Shown piece after piece: positions 23,256-28,080 of a stretch of DNA of 28,080 nucleotides; positions within the stretch are counted from its first letter, which is position 1, and each line of letters starts with the position of its first letter. The stretch lies in NCBI GenBank assembly GCA_027067085.1, contig JAMOMM010000441.1, forward strand, positions 1 through 28,080, read 5' to 3'. Source of the stretch: Hyphomicrobiales bacterium. Its GTDB lineage: Bacteria > Pseudomonadota > Alphaproteobacteria > Rhizobiales > Aestuariivirgaceae. The position numbers and the translations under genes were made by a program. The notes beneath the pieces are model-generated. The model searched no databases and was not told the origin of the DNA. It saw nothing but the letters and a program-made list of their open reading frames with translations.

Positions 23256-23450
23256 ATGAACATTCATAACAATGTCCGATATGGTTTTACACGGCAAACT
23301 GGGCCTCGACGGCCATCGCGGCCCAGCCAACCCAATATACACGATCAGGTCAAAACCAACATACAAAGTCAAAGTACTAGTGTCGCCCAACAGTGGTCTG
23401 GTGCAGGATTGCGCCATGACTTTCTAAGCTTGCCCTGTGCGTGTCTTTAA
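23256..23450 (+). CDS. Hypothetical 64-residue basic protein
   Basis: ATG 23256 is preceded by TGGAGG at a good spacing (GGAGG ends 7 bases before), which is why I keep this short frame. The product starts MNIHNNVRYGFTRQTG and is rich in Arg, Pro, Ser and Gln. No domain or membrane segment is recognised. Its 5' part crosses a GC-rich palindrome (23299-23326) and its 3' part crosses the left arm of a long inverted repeat (23384-23427). It could be a decayed island gene whose ribosome site survives. Confidence 0.3.
   Translation: MNIHNNVRYGFTRQTGPRRPSRPSQPNIHDQVKTNIQSQSTSVAQQWSGAGLRHDFLSLPCACL
23299..23326. repeat. GC-rich near-perfect palindrome
   Basis: Arms CTGGGCC and GGCCCAG enclose an inner CGA-GGCC-TCG core; 24 of 28 positions are self-complementary by my count. 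It stands out in AT-rich surroundings and could be a protein binding site of the island. Confidence 0.5.
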
Positions 23451-23531
23451 TACGTGCGGGGCTTGGTCTCTGTCTTTTAGATGAGAGGAAGGTTAGAAAG
23501 TCATGGCGTGAGCCTGACCACTGTTGTGGCG
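23384..23531. repeat. Long imperfect inverted repeat (arms about 40 bp, spacer about 65 bp)
   Basis: The left arm 23384-23427 and right arm 23493-23531 share AACAGTGGTC, a GG step and GCCATGACTTTCTAA in inverted order, with a few unpaired bases between. The spacer contains a further partial pairing. It could form a cruciform or a long RNA hairpin. It lies next to the alpA/int module. Confidence 0.7.
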
Positions 23532-23623
23532 TATGAGTGGGCATAGTACGACATGTTGGGGATTGGTAAAAGGGATACAAGTACCCTTAGCGTATCCCCT
23601 TAGCACAGACCATACAGCACAAG

Positions 23624-23647
23624 AAAAAGGAGGCCGTAAAGCCTCCT
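23624..23647 (-). terminator. Rho-independent terminator (second of a tandem pair) downstream of alpA
   Basis: Arms AGGAGGC (23628-23634) and GCCTCCT (23641-23647) with a 6-base loop. On the minus strand a T-run follows (plus-strand A at 23624-23628). Confidence 0.75.
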
Positions 23648-23659
23648 GTATAACAAAGT

Positions 23660-23686
23660 AAAAAGGGTGTGACGCTAATCACACCC
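23660..23686 (-). terminator. Rho-independent terminator directly downstream of alpA
   Basis: Arms GGGTGTGA (23665-23672) and TCACACCC (23679-23686) with a short loop, followed on the minus strand by a T-run (plus-strand A at 23660-23664). It lies 8 bases beyond the alpA stop codon. Confidence 0.8.
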
Positions 23687-23693
23687 CCTCCCG

Positions 23694-23891
23694 TTAGGGA
23701 GTACCTGCGAGCTTATTACGTTTTGCAATCAGCATAATAATAAAGTCATCAATTTCATCTTCAAGCCAACCAACACGGTTAGGCGAGATTTGAATACGCT
23801 TTGGAAATTCACCCCTCGCTTCACGGCGTGCTATTTCAGCAAAGGAAATTGAAACCCTATCTCGTACTTGTGCTCTCGTTAATATTCTCAT
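23694..23891 (-). CDS. alpA: AlpA-family DNA-binding regulator / excisionase-like protein
   Basis: 65 residues from ATG 23891, which has AAGGAG 7 bases upstream; the GTG one codon earlier is less likely. The sequence MRILTRAQVRDRVSISFAEI, then an ARGEFPKRIQISPNRVGW segment and EDEIDDFI is the MerR-like winged helix of AlpA proteins. These regulate integrase genes and can act as recombination directionality factors in phages and tRNA-integrated islands. It lies just downstream of the integrase gene on the same strand and has its own tandem terminators. It appears intact. Confidence 0.85.
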   Translation of the reverse strand: MRILTRAQVRDRVSISFAEIARREARGEFPKRIQISPNRVGWLEDEIDDFIIMLIAKRNKLAGTP

Positions 23892-23926
23892 CACGTGTCT
23901 CCTTTTGAGGGAGTACCACGTGATAC

Positions 23927-25028
23927 TCAGGTTTGGTTATTGCCTAAGCACAGTGAGCGTATGTGATCTTCGTATTGGGCGCAAGCTGCGCGCATTTCGT
24001 CCTAGTACGAGTAGCGATTATAAATACCAGCGACACCACCAAATGAACCAGAGACATGGTTTAACAGTTTTTCGACAACGTGGATGGGTGTTCCCAATTG
24101 GGCATGTGTAGAAGCAAAGGTGCGCCGCAAGTCGTGAATTGTATAGTGTTCAATTTCTAGGTCTTTATCAAAGAGCTTTTTGGACTTCGACCAACTATTA
24201 AAACCTGTACCCGTTCTTCCGCTAAATAACATGTCACTAGATTGCGGTATGGTATCGAGAATTGTACGTGTGAGTTCACCTATTGGGAACGTTAGCTCGC
24301 GCTTGTTCTTTGCAACTTCACGGGGAATGGTAATTGTGTTTTCGGTGACGTGTTTCCACCTTATCTTTGCTACTTCACCTCTCCGTTGCCCTGTTAGTAT
24401 GCACAGTGCAATGATTTGATAAAACGGCTTTTGCTGCGAGAGTGCATGGTTGAATACAACAATCAACTCATCATCCGTAAGTATTCTCGTACACGGTGTG
24501 TATGAAGTAAAACCCTTTAGCCCTGCAATGGGATTAAAATTGATCCACCCATTCGTCACACACCAATTGAGGAAAACACTTATGGCGGTTGCCGCATGTG
24601 CCTGTGCTGAGGGCTTGTCCTGTAGTGTGCGGAAATATGCCATAAGTGACTGACGTGACATATCACGGACACGTCCACTAGGAAGGTGTGCTTTCAACAA
24701 ACGTGTGTACTCTTTGACAGTACCAGCTCTGTTTTTGACTTTGCAGTGAGAAAGAAAAGCCTTCCGCGCTTCTGAGACAGTGATAATGGACATATCTGGG
24801 AATAGCAGCTAAGAACGTTTTAGCTTCCTCACGGGCTGATTTTAATGTCTTATCGGGGTATTTGCCTAACGTCTTCAACTGTCGAGCCTTGCCATACATG
24901 ACAACAAACGACTTTCTACCTGTCTGCGAAACACGAACACCGAAACCTGACAAAGCATCATCGAAATAAGTTTTCTGCCCCTTCAACGGGATTGCCAAAT
25001 TCCTTACTGTAATATCAGTTAAATGCAT
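23927..25028 (-). pseudogene. int: Tyrosine recombinase / island integrase, frameshifted and with an amber codon
   Basis: The N-terminal arm-binding domain (DUF4102 type) runs from ATG 25028 (MHLTDITVRNLAIPLKGQ ... GFGVRVSQTGRKSFVVMYG) to about 24800. One extra C in the CCC run at 24798-24800 (GGG on plus) shifts the frame; removing it joins REEAKTFLAAIP to DMSIITVSEARKAF. The core-binding and catalytic parts then run to 24005 with LTGQRRGEVAKIRW (Arg), HDLRRTFAS (HxxR), LLNH and YNRYSY (Tyr nucleophile region). A TAG at 24002-24004 stops the frame, yet homologous sequence DEMRAACAQYEDHI continues to TGA at 23927. Such integrases insert islands into tRNA genes; the target here is the adjacent tRNA-Arg. 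Confidence 0.88.
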
Positions 25029-25165
25029 TCTAGTCTCTTTTTAGTCGCATAAATTACTTAAATAACAGTGATTTAAATGAATAGTAATGAGAACTAAATA
25101 AAGCAAGAATAGCCGAAATTCAAGGAAAAATAGTCGTTATGAGAGTGTATGAATAACCCGTATTA
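25029..25165. promoter_or_regulatory. AT-rich int upstream / attachment-site arm region
   Basis: 137 bp between the integrase start and the truncated tRNA. It is very AT-rich with no ORF. By analogy with related islands it should hold the int promoter and integrase arm sites; I see no repeated arm motif that I can defend. Confidence 0.35.
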
Positions 25166-25208
25166 CAGATTAGGAATCTGGTGCTCTATCCGACTGAGCT
25201 ACGGGACC
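25166..25208 (-). pseudogene. Truncated tRNA-Arg(CCT): 5' half only, at the island junction (att core)
   Basis: Identical to 514-556. It contains the 5' acceptor strand, D arm and the anticodon arm to CAGATTAGG, then the sequence diverges (TATTA replaces CCCC on the plus strand) and no T arm or acceptor 3' strand follows. It cannot make a tRNA. The break inside the anticodon arm marks the recombination core used by the adjacent integrase. Confidence 0.88.
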
Positions 25209-25250
25209 ATCCAGCACTGCGCAAATATCTTTAAACTAACCAGCACGCAC

Positions 25251-25287
25251 AAAAAAGGCTCTTGTCAAAAGTTTTAACAAGAGCCTT
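25251..25287 (-). terminator. carD-fragment terminator, second copy
   Basis: Same stem-loop and T-run as at 599-635. Confidence 0.85.
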
Positions 25288-25299
25288 AAACCTATTAGA

Positions 25300-25342
25300 G
25301 CGTTTCATGTTTTGTTTGAATCACAAACAGGGCATGAAACGC
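25300..25342. repeat. REP-like nested palindrome, second copy
   Basis: Identical to 648-690. Confidence 0.6.
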
Positions 25343-25362
25343 CGTAGTTTCAATCACTTAAA

Positions 25363-25402
25363 TAGGTCGTTCTAGGTCAATGAAGACATGAATGACTCTA
25401 GA
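25363..25402. repeat. 40-bp repeat, second copy of the right arm
   Basis: Identical to 711-750. Its inverted partner at 421-460 lies outside the duplicated unit and is absent here. Confidence 0.5.
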
Positions 25403-25415
25403 AGCAGTTCTAATA

Positions 25416-25748
25416 TTATGCTGCTGCTTCTGTTGATTTATCATCGTCTTTGTCTTCTTTAGGTATGCGGTACTTAGAGCCACGCATAACAATTTCCATC
25501 TCTTCAATGGCTTGTTTGTCATCATACTTTTTGACAACAGCCACTTCACGAGACATCCGATCAAGAGCCAACTCATATAATTGACGTTCTGAATAGGACT
25601 GTTCAGGCTGAGCTTCTGTGCGGAAAAGATCACGCACAACTTCAGACACAAGGATTAAATCACCCGAATTGATTTTCGCTTCATATTCTTGCGCACGTCT
25701 AGACCACATGGTCCGCTTAATCCGAGGACGCCCTTCAAGCACTTTCAA
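25416..25748 (-). pseudogene. carD: CarD C-terminal fragment, second copy
   Basis: Identical to the fragment at 764-1096, with the same truncation point and missing RNA-polymerase-interaction domain. The shared break shows that the truncation came first and the duplication later. Confidence 0.8.
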
Positions 25749-25757
25749 GCACGCGGC

Positions 25758-25974
25758 TTTGCTCAGTTGATGTCTTAACATGCCCCTGTAGCTGAGAAAG
25801 CAAATCTTTACGGTCGCTTTTCATCTGATCAAGCAAACCATCACGAACCCTTTTATCGATCTTTAGTGACATTACTTGTTCTTGTAGTTTCTTCAACTCA
25901 TCTAATTGTACTGTTTCCCCAACTGGTGCGACAGGTTCCGACTTATCGTGACTGGTCGCGACATGACAGGACAT
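25758..25974 (-). pseudogene. Coiled-coil accessory protein fragment, second copy
   Basis: Identical to 1106-1322. Confidence 0.35.
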
Positions 25975-25992
25975 ATCGCGACAACTGTCGGA

Positions 25993-26242
25993 CTAACAAA
26001 TTCCTGCTTTTCTCGAAGCTGAACAACACGTTCTGGTAGATCGACGTAGGGTCATTATCATATTCGCGACCCAACCATCCAGGTATTTGGGTGGGAGACC
26101 ATTCCAATGCAAGCTTTTCGGCAACATGATCACGTAAAGTATGGTGTTGTGAAAGCAGGCAAAATTTAAATCTGAGTATTTGTGTGAGTGCGCGCAGTTC
26201 AGCTTGAACAGCACGATAGGCAGCTCTTCCACTTTTGGGCAT
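25993..26242 (-). pseudogene. IS30 transposase fragment, second copy
   Basis: Identical to 1341-1590, including HVAEKLALEWSP and the loss of all catalytic residues. Confidence 0.7.
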
Positions 26243-26248
26243 TTCATA

Positions 26249-26292
26249 TCCTTCATTGCAAACATCTAAACATCAGATATTGCAATGAAGGA
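26249..26292. repeat. 13-bp inverted repeat, second copy
   Basis: Identical to 1597-1640. Confidence 0.6.
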
Positions 26293-26299
26293 GTGAATT

Positions 26300-26582
26300 C
26301 ACCGTTGCCTTTTTTAAAATATTCCTCTCCTCACGCCTTACACAGGAAGCGGTTTTCTTTTCTGAGATCTGAAATTTCACGCTCTAGGTCAGATTAAGCT
26401 GAAGGTTTCTCTGGGTTTTTACGGTCTGGTTGTATCCACTTGCACAGCGCTGAAAACCCAACATTTATATCGCTAGCTAGCTGCTTTCGTATCGGCCCAC
26501 TTGTCAACGCTATCCGAACTGCTTCCTGCCTAAATTCTTCTGTACGTTTCGTTCCCGCTTTCGGTGGTTTTAAAAAAATCAC
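26300..26582 (-). pseudogene. IS3 OrfA remnant, second copy
   Basis: Identical to 1648-1930, with the same frameshifts. Confidence 0.75.
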
Positions 26583-26710
26583 CTGTCACACAACGCATAG
26601 TCGTTCTCCTTTTGCGTATAATACGCGGTTAAAAGAGCAGCATAAAGCCGTGACAGGTCCAATCTTCTTTTCGGCCTTCACAAAATACGAATTTCAAATT
26701 TGTTGTTTGA

Positions 26711-26908
26711 AAGACAAAAGAAAGTCGCTCAGTTTCTGGAATGACAATGATGCAAGTTCTTCGACGCGCCAATATCACAGCTGTTGCTAAAATTCTAAAT
26801 GCAAATGTTGCCACCCGTAACTCAAAAGACTTTACTAGTCATATAGTTCAATTAAATTACGGTTATTCCCTGCTAGTTAGGATTGCTTCTTTGACCGAAC
26901 AATTATAA
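26711..26908 (+). pseudogene. PIN/VapC-like C-terminal fragment, second copy
   Basis: Identical to 2059-2256. The surrounding gap 26583-27029 is otherwise empty of genes, as in the first copy. Confidence 0.5.
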
Positions 26909-27029
26909 AAAACATAATTACTTTCTCTAGAGTTTTAGTAAACCGTCACCGTGACACCGTAACCCGCAAAATTGAGGGCGAATGCGCAGGATATCAGATG
27001 TTCTTTGAGTATAAAACTGGTAGTGTGCC

Positions 27030-27785
27030 ATGATTTTAAGCCATAAACACAGGTTCTTGTTTATCAAGGGGCGCAAGGTGGGAGGCACCAGCATTGAAAT
27101 GCTGCTGGCCCCTTATTGCGGTAATTTGGATATTGTTACACCAATCAGCCCAGCTGATGAAATTCAACGTCTTCTTGCAGGCGGTATACCTCGAAATTAC
27201 TGTCCTGACCCAGCGATTGAAGCACGGTATTTGCAATTGGTTCGAGACATGAAGTTTGAAGAAGCGCGCGCAATGCGGGTGCACTCTGATAAGGTGTACC
27301 CGTTTTTCAACCATATGTCTGTTACCACGACTGAAAAGCTAGCTAATTTCGAACCCAGTGAATTCACGTTGGTATATGCTGTGCGAAACCCCTACGCGAA
27401 GATCATATCGTTAGCTAATATGAATCTGTCATTTTCGAATTATAGCGGCGCACCGATGATCAACAGCGCAGCAGATATTCGCAGGTCGATCCAGAATTTG
27501 TTTGATGCTGACCAATTGTTGTTGGTTCGCAATATAAACCTTTATCGAACCAAAAGAACTTATAAATACCAGGTAATAATACGGCAGGAACGTCTGGCTA
27601 GTGATCTGCGTTATTTGCTGGACCATTTAGGCTTGAGTCACGCTGGCATCAAAATTCCTCATGCAAAACAGGGATCAATCCGTAAGGAATATGCAACAGA
27701 AAGAATGTTTACGCGAGAACAACTGGATATCGTGAACCGAGTTTTTGCCGATGAATTCAGCGAAAATGGGTATGAAATGCTCTAG
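27030..27785 (+). CDS. Sulfotransferase-family protein, second copy
   Basis: The 251-residue product is identical to that at 2378-3133, with the PAPS-binding loops KGRKVGGTSIE and YAVRNPYAKIIS intact. If the duplication is real, the cell has two copies of this gene. The 295 bases after it (27786-28080) match 3134-3428 and hold no recognisable gene; the window ends just before the place where the glycosyltransferase gene would follow. Confidence 0.8.
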   Translation: MILSHKHRFLFIKGRKVGGTSIEMLLAPYCGNLDIVTPISPADEIQRLLAGGIPRNYCPDPAIEARYLQLVRDMKFEEARAMRVHSDKVYPFFNHMSVTTTEKLANFEPSEFTLVYAVRNPYAKIISLANMNLSFSNYSGAPMINSAADIRRSIQNLFDADQLLLVRNINLYRTKRTYKYQVIIRQERLASDLRYLLDHLGLSHAGIKIPHAKQGSIRKEYATERMFTREQLDIVNRVFADEFSENGYEML

Positions 27786-28080
27786 TGGTTTGGCGAGTTT
27801 TCTATTTTGGGTTTGCTGAATTATGGCTTCCTGCTATGTCGAGCTGCCGTTGTTTTTTGGATAAACCAATGAGTCTTGCTACTCGTTTGATGCGTTTGGT
27901 TTGTTGGACTTGCATAAAAGCGAACGGGTTATATAAAAACCTATTCAACCTATTAAAATGTAGGCCAGACATTTTTGATTGCATTGAATTTTTCTATAAC
28001 TCATAACACAAACATGGTAACGGTGCAGTGCCGTTGCAAACGATTGTGAAAAACAGTAATTGTGGAAATTGCATGCTATC

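Larger units (their letters stand above)
25166..28080. repeat. Direct repeat copy 2 (right), continues past the window
   Basis: Same sequence as 514-3428 at an offset of 24,652, with A instead of G at 25234 and 25245. It runs to the last base of the window, so the true extent is unknown. Confidence 0.95.

Noticed and set aside
21929..24004. In-frame TAG codons in both an IS OrfA and the integrase suggested stop-codon recoding.
   Set aside because: The same region also has in-frame TAA and TGA in the IS OrfB and a frameshift in the integrase, while the long capsule genes are clean. Ordinary decay explains it better.
1..28080. CRISPR arrays, phage structural genes or a defence system on the island.
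   Set aside because: No spaced direct repeats and no capsid, portal, terminase, nuclease or methylase-like proteins were seen; the cargo is polysaccharide synthesis.

Overview
The window looks like part of an AT-rich alphaproteobacterial chromosome carrying an integrated accessory region. The taxonomic hints are a CarD-type regulator fragment, the tail of a kinase/phosphatase protein and a Zur-type regulator tail. I would not go below class level.

Layout. 1-556 is chromosomal flank: the C-terminal end of a Zur-like Fur regulator, a remnant of a Ser/Thr kinase, and a complete tRNA-Arg(CCT) on the minus strand. 600-2260 is a gene graveyard: a carD 3' fragment with its terminator, a coiled-coil protein fragment, IS30 and IS3 transposase remnants and a PIN/VapC-like tail. 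2378-5894 holds two sulfotransferase-family genes around a GT4 glycosyltransferase. 6128-21395 is one long plus-strand polysaccharide locus. 21400-23060 holds an IS3 element nested in another IS3 remnant. 23060-25165 is the integration module: an AlpA-like regulator and a damaged tyrosine integrase. From 25166 to the window end the sequence repeats 514-3428 with only two differences seen, both close to the tRNA.

Main biological content. The 6128-21395 locus matches, gene class by gene class, the viaB (Vi antigen) system of Salmonella Typhi, in a different order: VexA-like export lipoprotein, TviB dehydrogenase, TviD-like SGNH/TPR protein, TviE-like TPR/GT4 polymerase, TviC 4-epimerase, an extra GSCFA/TPR protein, then VexB, VexC, VexD and a VexE-like TPR/acyltransferase. 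The expected product is a lipid-anchored capsule built from an N-acetylhexosaminuronic acid, probably GalNAcA. TviC and TviB would make the sugar nucleotide, TviE polymerise it, TviD and perhaps the GSCFA protein O-acylate it, VexE add the lipid terminus, and VexA-D export it. The upstream sulfotransferases raise the possibility of sulfation.

Mobility. The unit from tRNA-Arg to the integrase (514-25165, 24,652 bp) restarts exactly at a broken copy of the tRNA cut in its anticodon arm. This looks like a tRNA-targeted genomic island in tandem, or an assembly product of such an arrangement. Carriage of a Vi-like locus on a tRNA-integrated island parallels SPI-7 in Salmonella. The integrase carries a frameshift and an amber codon, so the island may no longer move by itself.
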